Shown piece by piece: positions 1 through 6,142 of a stretch of DNA of 28,676 nt. Position 1 is the first letter of the stretch, and every line of letters begins with the position of its first letter. Both the position numbers and the translations under genes were made by a program. The DNA is from Candidatus Atribacteria bacterium (lineage in GTDB: Bacteria; Atribacterota; JS1; SB-45; 34-128), in the NCBI GenBank assembly GCA_003451675.1, contig DMCY01000070.1, forward strand, positions 1-28,676, in the 5' to 3' direction. Under the pieces are notes generated by a model. It had not been told where the DNA came from, did no database searches, and saw only the letters and a program-made list of their open reading frames with translations.

Positions 1-177
1 TGGGGTAAGACCGGGACCTTATCTTCGGCCTCAGCACTGGCAGGAATTTTACAGACCAAAAATAAGAGATGGATAGTCTTCTGTCTTATGGAAAATAATT
101 TTATCTTTATAGAAGAAGAGAATGATCCTAAAATTTTTGAAAACAAAGTAATAGAATACATCTACGAGAATCTTTAA
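1..177 (+). CDS. dacB: D-alanyl-D-alanine carboxypeptidase, PBP4/S13 family (3' end only)
   Basis: Open in frame 1 from the window edge to a TAA at 175-177, giving the last 58 residues. The segment starts GKTGTLSSASALAGIL, which matches the third penicillin-binding motif (KTG) and following helix of S13 (PBP4/DacB) enzymes. These periplasmic or cell-surface enzymes trim or cleave peptidoglycan cross-bridges. The remainder (IVFCLMENNF, then a short helical tail ending in YIYENL) fits the usual last strand and helix of the family. The SxxK and SxN motifs would lie upstream of the window, so activity cannot be judged. No strong terminator follows, only an A6..T6 pairing near 190-207. A 159-base AT-rich spacer with no gene separates it from the next start. 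The family call is firm; the gene symbol is by homology of the C-terminus only. Confidence 0.8.
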   Translation, partial: WGKTGTLSSASALAGILQTKNKRWIVFCLMENNFIFIEEENDPKIFENKVIEYIYENL

Positions 178-336
178 AAATTTGAGCTAAAAAAGAGGAT
201 TTTTTAAAATAATGTAGAATATTATTAATATAAGGTGTAAATATTTTAGCGGTACTCATATTATAGAAACCATGTTTTTTGAATATTTGTATAAAAATAA
301 ATAAATAACGATTTTTACGGAGGTATAATATTTAAG

Positions 337-2682
337 ATGGAGGATGAGAATAAGACAAAGGCAGAATTAATAAAAGAATTAAAGCTTTTACGGGAAGAGC
401 GTGAAAAAGGGGTGTTCAAAGATATAACCAAACTCAAACAAACAGAAGAAGTTATACAGGAAAGCGAGAGCAGATTCAGAGGGCTGTTTAAGTATATGAG
501 TAGTGGAGTAGCAATTTATGAAGCAAAAAACAATGGTAAGGATTTTACAGTCAAAGACTTTAACCGAGCTGCAGAGAAGATTGAAAAAGTTAAGAAAGAG
601 GATATCATTGGAAAAAGTGTCCTTAAAGTATTACCCGGAGTAAAGGATTTTGGTCTTTTCAAAGTCTTTCAAGAAGTATACAAAACCGGGAAACCTCAAC
701 ACCACTCCATCTCCTTATATAAAGATCAGAGGATTACTGGTTGGAGAGAGAACTATGTCTACAAAATACCCTCTGGTGAGATTGTTGTAGTTTATGATGA
801 CATCACCGAGCGTAAGCTAGCAGAGGAGAAAATAAAGCACCTTAATCTCGTCCTTCGTTCCATCCGTAGTGTTAACCAACTTATTGTAAAAGAAAAGAAC
901 CGTGAAAAGTTGCTCAAAGGTGTATGTAATAATCTTATAGAAACAGGAAGTTATTATTGTGTTTGGATAGCCTTGCTGGACGAAAATGGAAGACTTGAAA
1001 CATATGCTGAAGCCGGTATAGGAAAGGCACTTTTGCCCATGGTTGAACTATTAAAGAAAGGTGAGTTGATCATTTGTGGCCAGAAAGCCCTAAAACAACA
1101 GGGGGTCGTAACAATTAAAGACCCGGCATCTACCTGTTCCGAATGCCCACTATTAGAGAAGCATTCTGGCCGAAGAGTGATGACCATCCGATTAGAATAT
1201 AGTGGAAAGGTATATGGTTTTATATCTGCCTCTATACCTGCTCATATTACTGTCGATCATGAGGAGCAAAGTTTGTTTAAGGAAGTTGCTGGAGACATCG
1301 CTTTCAGCATACACAACATTGAATTGGATGAAGAACGGATACAAGCAGAGGAAAATGTAAAAACTGCAAAAGATGAACTGCAAATGATTATGGATTCAGT
1401 ACCCGCTCTAATTTTTTATAAAGACATAGAAGGTAGAATTATCCGGGCAAACAAGGCTCTGGCTAACTCATTAAAGATGTCTATAGAAGATATAGTAGGT
1501 AAGGCTACAGAAGAGCTTTTTCCCAGGGAACAGGCAGAGAAGATGAGAAAAGACAGTCGAGAAGTTATTCTTTCCGGAAAACCAAAAAGGGATATCATCC
1601 AACCTTATACCACACCTGACGGAATAAGATGGCTAATTACCGACAAGATACCTTACAAAGATAAAGAAGGCAAAGTAACCGGGGTTATCGGCTTAGCTAA
1701 AGATATCACCGAACGAATGCAGGCAGAAGAGAAACTGAAAGAGAGCGAGGAGACTTATCGTAATCTTTTCCAGAATGCCCAGGTGGGATTGTTCCGGACC
1801 AGTATCAAAGATGGCAGAATTCTCGAAAGCAATGAACAGTTAGCAAAAATGTTTGGCTATGAGAATCGAAAGGAATTTGTAGGTGAATATAAAACCTCCG
1901 AAAACTATGTCGACCCCGGTACAAGGGAAAAAATGGTAAGGGAAATACAAACTACCGGGAGGGTCAATAATTTTGAAGCACGGTTTTACCGTAAAGACGG
2001 CTCCATCTTCTGGGCACTCTACTCGGCTCGAATATATCCTGAACAAGGCTGGATAGAAGGAGTTGCAGAAGACATCACCGAACGTAAGCAAGCAGAAGAA
2101 AGACTAAAAAAGACCATGGATGCAACCATTGAAACCATGTCCAAGATAATTGAGGTCAAAGACCCCTATACTGCCGGTCACCAGCAGAGGGTCTCTCAAT
2201 TGACCATCGCTATAGCTAAAGAACTGGACCTTTCTCCGGATAAGGTTGAGGGGATAAGGATAGCCTCTTTAATCCATGATATCGGGAAGATTGGCCTGCC
2301 CACTGAAATCTTGAGTAAACCTAGTAGGCTAACTGATATAGAATTTAGTCTAATCAAAAGTCATTCCCAAATAGGGTATGATATCTTGAAATCCATTGAT
2401 TTTTCCTACCCTATAGCCCAAATTGTCCTGCAACATCACGAACGCTTAGATGGTTCAGGATATCCCAATAAACTAAAAGGTGACGAGATTATCCTGGAGG
2501 CCCGCATTTTAGGTGTAGCCGATGTAGTAGAGGCCATGTCTTCTCACCGACCTTATCGCCCTGCTCTCGGTATAGATGTAGCCCTGGAAGAAATCTCTAA
2601 AAACAAAGGCATCCTCTATGATCCGGAAGTAGTTGATGTCTGTCTTAAGCTCTTCAAAGAAAAGGGTTTTAAATTTGAATAG
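337..2682 (+). CDS. PAS-GAF-PAS-PAS-HD-GYP protein, probable cyclic-di-GMP phosphodiesterase
   Basis: A 781-residue multidomain sensor. Order: short N-terminal coiled coil (about 1-45), PAS (about 45-160), GAF (about 170-335, with a CSECPL cysteine pair), PAS (about 345-465), PAS (about 470-590, ending in the usual DITERKQAEE linker), then HD-GYP (about 595-781). The HD-GYP core is intact: metal-binding H647-D648 in HDIGKIGLP and HHERLDGSGYP at 700-710, with the GYP signature. HD-GYP enzymes hydrolyse cyclic di-GMP (some cGAMP), so this probably lowers cyclic di-GMP in response to small-molecule or redox input. No signal peptide or membrane span is visible, so it should be cytosolic. GGAGGT at 319-324 lies 12 bases from the ATG, rather far but the best candidate. 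A cyclic-di-GMP riboswitch about 8 kb away (10755-10852) responds to the likely substrate. No receiver or kinase domain is present. Confidence 0.9.
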   Translation: MEDENKTKAELIKELKLLREEREKGVFKDITKLKQTEEVIQESESRFRGLFKYMSSGVAIYEAKNNGKDFTVKDFNRAAEKIEKVKKEDIIGKSVLKVLPGVKDFGLFKVFQEVYKTGKPQHHSISLYKDQRITGWRENYVYKIPSGEIVVVYDDITERKLAEEKIKHLNLVLRSIRSVNQLIVKEKNREKLLKGVCNNLIETGSYYCVWIALLDENGRLETYAEAGIGKALLPMVELLKKGELIICGQKALKQQGVVTIKDPASTCSECPLLEKHSGRRVMTIRLEYSGKVYGFISASIPAHITVDHEEQSLFKEVAGDIAFSIHNIELDEERIQAEENVKTAKDELQMIMDSVPALIFYKDIEGRIIRANKALANSLKMSIEDIVGKATEELFPREQAEKMRKDSREVILSGKPKRDIIQPYTTPDGIRWLITDKIPYKDKEGKVTGVIGLAKDITERMQAEEKLKESEETYRNLFQNAQVGLFRTSIKDGRILESNEQLAKMFGYENRKEFVGEYKTSENYVDPGTREKMVREIQTTGRVNNFEARFYRKDGSIFWALYSARIYPEQGWIEGVAEDITERKQAEERLKKTMDATIETMSKIIEVKDPYTAGHQQRVSQLTIAIAKELDLSPDKVEGIRIASLIHDIGKIGLPTEILSKPSRLTDIEFSLIKSHSQIGYDILKSIDFSYPIAQIVLQHHERLDGSGYPNKLKGDEIILEARILGVADVVEAMSSHRPYRPALGIDVALEEISKNKGILYDPEVVDVCLKLFKEKGFKFE

Positions 2683-2683
2683 G

Positions 2684-2712
2684 ATTGTCAAGGGGACGAT
2701 TCTTCTGACAAT
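2684..2712. repeat. Inverted repeat around a GGGGACGATTCT core
   Basis: ATTGTCA (2684-2690) and TGACAAT (2706-2712) are perfect arms around AGGGGACGATTCTTC. The loop resembles the GGGGACGGTTCT motif at both ends of the decayed RAYT transposase at 24637-25060 and near 28191, so this is probably a REP-like palindrome. It begins just after the HD-GYP stop codon but lacks a T tract, so it is not an obvious terminator. Confidence 0.6.
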
Positions 2713-2781
2713 AAAATATTTTAAATAATAAATAAAAGTAAGTTCTATTTCTTTGAGATATCAGAATATGGTTTGAAAACA

Positions 2782-2832
2782 GAAAAAGGGCAGGCTAAGG
2801 AAGATAACTTTCTCTATAGCTTACCCTTTTTT
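2782..2832. terminator. Bidirectional intrinsic terminator between convergent units
   Basis: AAAAAGGG (2783-2790) plus GGCTA pairs with TAGC (2817-2820) plus CCCTTTTTT (2824-2832), with a small internal mismatch. A tracts precede and T tracts follow, so the hairpin can stop the HD-GYP transcript on the + strand and the lysis cassette on the - strand. It sits 18 bases beyond the YvrJ-like stop codon. Confidence 0.7.
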
Positions 2833-2849
2833 ATTTTAAAATTTTATCT

Positions 2850-3119
2850 CTATTCAATTTTCCCCAGCTCCACCTTCATCCCCGAGAGCTCTTTCTGCAC
2901 TTCCCCAAAACGCAGGGAATAATATTCCCGGTTCTGCTGGTTTAAGTTGGTGATAGTACTGTGTATCTCTTTGGTATTCTCCAGGACCTGCCGATATCCC
3001 TCTTTCTGAGCAATTACTATCTCCTGCATAAATCTGTCAATACGAAAGATCAATAGTATCGACAAGGCGATAGGGAACCCCTGATTAGTAATCACTTCAG
3101 ATATTGTTTTAACATCCAT
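2850..3119 (-). CDS. YvrJ-like small membrane protein (holin-like)
   Basis: An 89-residue protein with one N-terminal hydrophobic segment (about residues 9-26, NQGFPIALSILLIFRID) followed by a charged, probably coiled-coil tail of about 60 residues. The ITNQGFPIALS..LIFRI pattern matches the YvrJ family, named for the B. subtilis peptide in the SigO regulon; BhlA/UviB holin-like peptides have a similar layout. The tail is longer than in typical YvrJ. It is the last gene of the leftward cassette, after the M15 peptidase, and has a strong SD (GGAAGGAG, about 6 bases from ATG). A 43-base perfect hairpin separates it from the upstream gene. It probably acts as a membrane partner of the LLH holin, but function is inferred from context and size. 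A generic phage-like membrane peptide is the alternative. Confidence 0.65.
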   Translation of the reverse strand: MDVKTISEVITNQGFPIALSILLIFRIDRFMQEIVIAQKEGYRQVLENTKEIHSTITNLNQQNREYYSLRFGEVQKELSGMKVELGKIE

Positions 3120-3135
3120 TATTCACTCCTTCCTT

Positions 3136-3178
3136 AAAAAGCTGCCAAAAAGTGCCAGGCACTTTTTGGCAGCTTTTT
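3136..3178. repeat. 43-base perfect inverted repeat between peptidase and YvrJ-like gene
   Basis: Two 21-base arms around a single A at 3157. The centre reads AAAGTGCCAGGCACTTT and the outer arms AAAAAGCTGCC / GGCAGCTTTTT. It starts two bases beyond the M15 peptidase stop and ends 17 bases before the YvrJ-like ATG. It could terminate or attenuate readthrough into the last gene, or protect upstream mRNA ends. The GTGCCAGGCAC core is a common RAYT/REP-type palindrome, so it may have arrived as a mobile repeat. Confidence 0.85.
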
Positions 3179-3179
3179 A

Positions 3180-3560
3180 TTACTCCCTCCACCTGCTCCT
3201 CTTGGTAGGTCGCACATCCAAGTGTAAAAAATCCTTCTTCTCATAAAACCCGATCCCTGCAAAGTCTATATTCTCACATATATCTAAAAGTTCAATTAAG
3301 TTGATATCTTTTACTTTAATATCTGCTGCCAGTCCGATACGGTGATAGCTGTTTCTTACCCCTCCCACTTTCCGGTTATATTCGAAACAGCGGTATCCGG
3401 AAGTAATACAAACCGATCTTTCAAGAATATTCCTTAACTCTACCAATTTTGCCAGCAGCTTGGGATGTAACATCACCAGATTACAGCAGGGACAGGCAAA
3501 CTCGGATAAGTTGAAGTGGGTGGCGATTTTTATATTGTTGGTACTATTTAGCATCTGCAT
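3180..3560 (-). CDS. M15-family zinc D-Ala-D-Ala peptidase (endolysin-like)
   Basis: The closest good start is ATG at 3560, nine bases after AAGGAG; an upstream in-frame TTG at 3569 would touch that SD. Numbered from the TTG, the M15 core is SGYRC (57-61), YHRIGLAADI (75-84) and HLDVR (116-120), giving zinc ligands H76, D83 and H116. The family includes phage L-alanyl-D-glutamate endolysins and D,D-carboxypeptidases that cut peptidoglycan peptides. A CPCC motif (26-29) is typical of the Peptidase_M15_3 subgroup. There is no signal peptide or membrane anchor, so access to the wall would need a holin; two candidates lie next to it. At about 126 residues it is a single catalytic domain without a wall-binding module. 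Family identity is firm; a role in lysis or protein release is inferred. Confidence 0.9.
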   Translation of the reverse strand: MQMLNSTNNIKIATHFNLSEFACPCCNLVMLHPKLLAKLVELRNILERSVCITSGYRCFEYNRKVGGVRNSYHRIGLAADIKVKDINLIELLDICENIDFAGIGFYEKKDFLHLDVRPTKRSRWRE

Positions 3561-3605
3561 AGGAACCAACTCCTTGCAGTCGTTAGTTGATTCACCGATT
3601 AAAAT

Positions 3606-3645
3606 CTCCTCCCCCTTGAGGGGGGAGGATTAAGGTGGGGGTGAG
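3606..3645. repeat. G/C-rich dispersed palindrome (CCTCCCCC..GGGGGAGG)
   Basis: A near-perfect palindrome CTCCCCCTTGAGGGGGGAG followed by GATTAAGGTGGGGGTGAG, a widespread dispersed bacterial repeat. The 215-base spacer 3570-3784 otherwise holds low-complexity AACCAATTAACC and CTATTCACTA-type words and no gene. A shorter relative (CCCCTCCGGGGGAGAGGGG) sits near 6264-6285 inside the Rep-like gene. Confidence 0.75.
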
Positions 3646-3784
3646 TAATTTAATCTCTGTATTTTCTCTCAACCAATTAACCAGTTAACTAACTAACCGA
3701 CTATAATTATACTTACATTTGTAGCCTACTCCTATACGCTACATGCTCTACTCTGACTTCTGGCTAACGACTATTCACTATTCA

Positions 3785-4168
3785 CTAACGACTATTCAAC
3801 AGTGACTGCTGAACGGCCTTCTTCTCTTTTATCAATTTTCTCTTCATCAACACATCGTAAGTTTGCCGATTAATCCTCCCCACATTAGCCTTCATCATAG
3901 TCTTTACTGTTTTTTCTTCCGATTTTCTCAATTTGATATTCTTATCAGCCAATATCTCTACTAATTTTTTCCAGGTTATCTCCCATTTCTGGCTGCCGTT
4001 TCCTATCCCCAGCTCTTCTTCGGCCCAGAGCATAGCAGATAAAATAGCCTCTTTTATGGTACTTGCTCTATCTTCTCCTACTTTATTCTTTAAGAAACTG
4101 TAGAAGATGGAGACCAGAGATAACAGTAGGGCATTTAATAGATATTTACTTAAGATTGTTTCGAGCAT
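3785..4168 (-). CDS. LLH-family phage-type holin
   Basis: A 127-residue protein with one N-terminal hydrophobic helix (about 8-26, LLNALLLSLVSIFYSFL), then an amphipathic region with WAEEELGIGNGSQKWEITWKKL (split here as residues about 48-70) and an end motif resembling the family's 'IEaaVxxiN' (MMKANVGRIN). This layout, with a conserved AE(E/Q)..G..K block after one membrane span, is that of the LLH holin superfamily. Holins make timed membrane lesions that let endolysins reach the wall. It directly precedes the M15 peptidase in transcription order, a typical holin-endolysin pairing, but no capsid, tail or terminase genes are nearby. SD is AAGGAGG, spaced about 7 from ATG. The sequence just upstream (a CTGAAAACTATTTTCGACTG-like word) recurs before the region-2 sigma gene. 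Confidence 0.75.
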   Translation of the reverse strand: MLETILSKYLLNALLLSLVSIFYSFLKNKVGEDRASTIKEAILSAMLWAEEELGIGNGSQKWEITWKKLVEILADKNIKLRKSEEKTVKTMMKANVGRINRQTYDVLMKRKLIKEKKAVQQSLLNSR

Positions 4169-4212
4169 TTTATTTCCTCCTTTCAGTCGAAAATAGTTTT
4201 CAGTTGCAAGTG

Positions 4213-4240
4213 GTAGGGGCGTATTGCTATACGCCCCTAC
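4213..4240. repeat. GTAGGGGCGTAT palindrome, family A
   Basis: Perfect 12-base arms GTAGGGGCGTAT / ATACGCCCCTAC around TGCT. It belongs to the GTAGGGG..CCCCTAC family, with further copies at 4624, 5136, 5583, 6046, 6238, 6358 and (half) 12005. It lies in the spacer between the holin and DUF2922 genes. Confidence 0.9.
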
Positions 4241-4291
4241 AAACTAAAAACTATAAACGAAAAACTGGAAATAATGGTTAAACATTATTTC

Positions 4292-4564
4292 CTACACATC
4301 CATAACATCAGTAGACTTATAATCAAGTATCCGAGCATTAACTTTGGCTACTAAGTCATTCCCGTTATTATGGAAGATGTTCTTGGTGATGATAGTATCC
4401 ATCACTCCTTCTACTGCTGCATCCTGGGCAACTAAGTCCACATAGTCTCCATCATCTACGTTCTTGGGATTATTTAAAGTTAGATTGATGGTTTTAGCTG
4501 CACTGTCTCTGAACTGCATATAGAGTCTCTTATAACTGGTTACTTCTCCTAATTCGGTGGCCAT
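4292..4564 (-). CDS. DUF2922 family protein
   Basis: A 90-residue soluble protein with 'F.DSAAKTINLTLNNPKNVDDGDYVDLVAQDAA', the pattern of DUF2922, a short domain of unknown function seen mainly in Firmicutes. There the gene typically neighbours DUF1659, YvrJ or holin-like and sigma-like genes, as here. There is no signal peptide, cysteine or membrane span. Translation looks strong: AAGGAGGTGA lies about 7-8 bases before ATG. Length is normal for the family. Together with the upstream DUF1659 gene it may be a cargo or structural partner of the lysis module, but no molecular function is known. The family call rests on remembered consensus. Confidence 0.75.
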   Translation of the reverse strand: MATELGEVTSYKRLYMQFRDSAAKTINLTLNNPKNVDDGDYVDLVAQDAAVEGVMDTIITKNIFHNNGNDLVAKVNARILDYKSTDVMDV

Positions 4565-4623
4565 CTATTTTTTCACCTCCTTATCGATTAACCAATTTAC
4601 CGATTCTCCGATTGACCAATTAG

Positions 4624-4676
4624 GTAGGGGTCGGATTTATCCGACCCGAAACGGGTTCGATGAATCGAACCCCTAC
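4624..4676. repeat. Double-hairpin repeat, family A (GGGTCGGA..TCCGACCC + GGGTTCGA..TCGAACCC)
   Basis: GTAGGGG opens and CCCCTAC closes two adjacent hairpins with different stems. Close copies occur at 5136-5192, 5583-5638 and 6046-6103, all in spacers of this cassette. The preceding 4585-4620 holds a low-complexity AACCAATTTACCGATTC-type tract. Confidence 0.9.
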
Positions 4677-4799
4677 ATTTCCTGCGGGTAAGGTTAATTG
4701 ATTAATTTATTTTAATCTTTGATTTATAGCTATTAGTCTATCCCTTCCTTCCTATCCTCTTTTTCTTCGGCTAACGACTATTCACTAACCACTAATTTG

Positions 4800-5027
4800 C
4801 TATTCCGTAAGTTGGGATTCTTTTTCGAATCTGACTTCATCTACGCTGTACTTCTGCAAGCCTACTAAAGCGGTAGCTACATCATAGGCATCCTGTTCGA
4901 TAGCAGTAGATTTAATCTTGTTAAAGGTTTTGCTATTAACGATAGGTGCTCCGGTTTCCGGATTAGTGCCTACTACTAACCTTAACTGTAAGGCAGAATC
5001 ACGGGGAACGGTTACTACTGTGGCCAT
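4800..5027 (-). CDS. DUF1659 family protein
   Basis: A 75-residue protein with 'ALQLRLVVGTNPETGAPIV', 'SKTFNKIKSTAIEQDAYDV' and 'ALVGLQKY', matching DUF1659 (short beta-rich start, then an AxxQDxYDVAxAL helix). The function of the family is unknown. In Firmicutes it pairs with DUF2922, as here, where it lies directly upstream in transcription order. The SD is essentially perfect (AAAGGAGGTGA, about 5 bases from ATG), suggesting high expression. No signal peptide or membrane segment is visible. It is the first gene after the split sigma pair, separated by 319 bases, so its own promoter may be a target of that sigma activity. Confidence 0.8.
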   Translation of the reverse strand: MATVVTVPRDSALQLRLVVGTNPETGAPIVNSKTFNKIKSTAIEQDAYDVATALVGLQKYSVDEVRFEKESQLTE

Positions 5028-5092
5028 TTATATTTCACCTCCTTTCCGGCTAATGGGCTGATAGCCAATTAGCGTAATAGGTGAGGGGTGAT

Positions 5093-5128
5093 GAGATTGC
5101 CGCGCTCACTGCGCTCACTCGCAATGAC
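5093..5128. repeat. GATTGC..GCAATGAC dispersed repeat, family B
   Basis: GAGATTGCCGCGCTC..CTCGCAATGAC is the well-known 'VIANDRRECGNP' repeat when translated in reverse. A second, diverged copy at 6312-6348 is read through by the Rep-like gene. Confidence 0.75.
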
Positions 5129-5135
5129 ATTTGGA

Positions 5136-5192
5136 GTAGGGGTCGGATTTATCCGACCCGAAACAGACGGGTTCGATGAATCGAACCCCTAC
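5136..5192. repeat. Double-hairpin repeat, family A
   Basis: Almost identical to 4624-4676: GTAGGGGTCGGATTTATCC, then GGGTTCGATGAATCGAACCC and CTAC, with an AACAGAC linker slightly longer than in the other copy. Confidence 0.9.
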
Positions 5193-5202
5193 ATTTAAAT
5201 AG

Positions 5203-5219
5203 ACAGGCGGGACGCCTGT
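5203..5219. repeat. ACAGGCG/CGCCTGT palindrome
   Basis: Perfect 7-base arms around GGA. A second copy (loop AGA) lies at 7522-7538 and a decayed one near 5664. Confidence 0.8.
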
Positions 5220-5259
5220 AAAAGGGGGACACATTTTAAAAGAAGTATGTCCCCTTTTT
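5220..5259. repeat. AAAAGGGGGACA..TGTCCCCTTTT inverted repeat
   Basis: Near-perfect 11-base arms around a 16-18-base A/T-rich loop. GGGGACA palindromes of this type are usual partners of REP-associated tyrosine transposases, a relic of which lies at 24637-25060. Confidence 0.75.
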
Positions 5260-5346
5260 ACTAACCTATTCAGCAACGGCTAACTTACCCCTCTACTTAT
5301 TACATTGCAAAAAAGAGGTGATTTCGCTACAGTCATTACAAAAAAA

Positions 5347-5547
5347 TTAAAATATTTTTAATTTTGATATTCCTCTTTTACGTTGCCGGTTTACATTTTG
5401 ACGATTGATTCCGTATAATCTTGCGATCTCCTCATCTTTGTATCCTGCAAGATAATACAAACTGATAATATTTCTTTCTCTTTGAGTTAAACGCTCATAA
5501 CTTCTTTCCATACCTACTTCTCCCAAGATATTTTTTAATCTGTCCAT
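5347..5547 (-). CDS. Sigma-70 region-4-like protein (half of a split sigma factor)
   Basis: A 66-residue protein that is almost only a sigma region 4: ERLTQRERNIISLYYLAGY, then DEEIARLYGINRQNVNRQRK and a final KLK. This is the -35-recognising helix-turn-helix of sigma-70 proteins. No region 2 (core binding, -10 recognition) is present. The preceding gene in the operon (5679-6005) has the region-2-like part, so the two may act together like SigO and RsoA of B. subtilis, which also control a yvrJ gene. SD AAGGAGG is about 7 bases from ATG. The 131-base gap to the partner gene holds a family-A repeat (5583-5638). Alternative: a stand-alone HTH regulator of the YlxM or UviA type. Confidence 0.75.
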   Translation of the reverse strand: MDRLKNILGEVGMERSYERLTQRERNIISLYYLAGYKDEEIARLYGINRQNVNRQRKRGISKLKIF

Positions 5548-5582
5548 ATATTTCCTCCTTCATAAACGATTTTCAGTTTTTT

Positions 5583-5638
5583 GTAGGGGGCGGATTTATC
5601 CGCCCCGGAATAACGGGTTCGATGAATCGAACCCCTAC
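5583..5638. repeat. Double-hairpin repeat, family A, between the split sigma genes
   Basis: GTAGGGGGCGGATTTATCCG then GGGTTCGATGAATCGAACCC and CTAC. It occupies nearly half of the spacer between the region-2-like and region-4-like sigma genes. If the pair was once a single fused gene, this insertion would mark the break. Confidence 0.9.
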
Positions 5639-5678
5639 ATTTACAGGAACAGGCTCTGTAAAAACAGGCGGGATCGTC

Positions 5679-6005
5679 CTACTTTTCTTTCGGTTTTAGG
5701 CCACTGGAAATTTCTATCTGTTGTTTAAGATAACGTCGGTAATAGACCCACAAACCCCAGTCGATTCTCTTTTTTATGTAGCTGGAAAAGGCAGTAGGTG
5801 ATCTCTCCTTTTCCGGCTGATGTTCATAAACGCCGATGATAAAGAGTAGGGATGCCTGCTGGAAGACATCATTATATTCAAGCCCATAGCGAGAGTATTT
5901 TTTAGCTCTTGATTTTAATAATGGTTTAAATTTGTTGAACAGTTCCTCCATGGAGGATACGTTTTTTTGTTTGGCACGGGTGATTAGTTCTTTTAGTTCG
6001 GACAT
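5679..6005 (-). CDS. Sigma-70 region-2-like protein (half of a split sigma factor, RsoA-like)
   Basis: A 108-residue protein starting ELITRAKQKNVSSMEELFN and continuing FKPLLKSRAKKYSRYGLEYNDVFQQA. That is the N-terminal HTH_16/region-2.1-2.2 pattern of group-5-type sigma factors (UviA/TcdR relatives) and of RsoA: 'A..gd..a...l...f.PLi...a......yeDl.Q...l'. A segment corresponding to region 2.3-2.4 (SSYIKKRIDWGLWVYYR, about 73-90) follows. No region 4 is present; it is encoded by the next gene. The expected role is RNA polymerase core binding and promoter melting. Its SD (AAAGGAG) and preceding sequence copy the start region of the holin gene. The region-2 assignment is clear; joint action with the region-4 protein is inference. 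Confidence 0.75.
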   Translation of the reverse strand: MSELKELITRAKQKNVSSMEELFNKFKPLLKSRAKKYSRYGLEYNDVFQQASLLFIIGVYEHQPEKERSPTAFSSYIKKRIDWGLWVYYRRYLKQQIEISSGLKPKEK

Positions 6006-6045
6006 AAATTTTCTCCTTTCAGTCGAAAATAGTTTTCAGTTTTTT

Positions 6046-6103
6046 GTAGGGGGCGGATTCATCCGCCCCGTCCTTTTTCGGACTTGATGAATCAAGCCCC
6101 TAC
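6046..6103. repeat. Double-hairpin repeat, family A
   Basis: GTAGGGGGCGGATTCATCCG, then a second hairpin with changed stem (GACTTGATGAATCAAGC) and CCCTAC. It fills most of the spacer upstream of the region-2 sigma gene. Confidence 0.85.
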
Positions 6104-6142
6104 ATTCAGAAAGATAAGCTTCCCCCCGTCCTATGATTTAGA

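Larger units (their letters stand above)
5028..5346. promoter_or_regulatory. 319-base spacer before DUF1659: probable promoter region, filled with repeats
   Basis: No gene is visible. The segment carries four palindromes (5093-5128, 5136-5192, 5203-5219, 5220-5259). About 85 non-repetitive bases (5260-5346) lie next to the region-4 sigma gene. Its stop sits in AAATTAAAA/TTTTAATTT pairing followed by T's on the - strand, a weak terminator. A promoter for the DUF1659-DUF2922-holin-M15-YvrJ run is expected here, but I cannot place its -35/-10 boxes. Confidence 0.35.
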
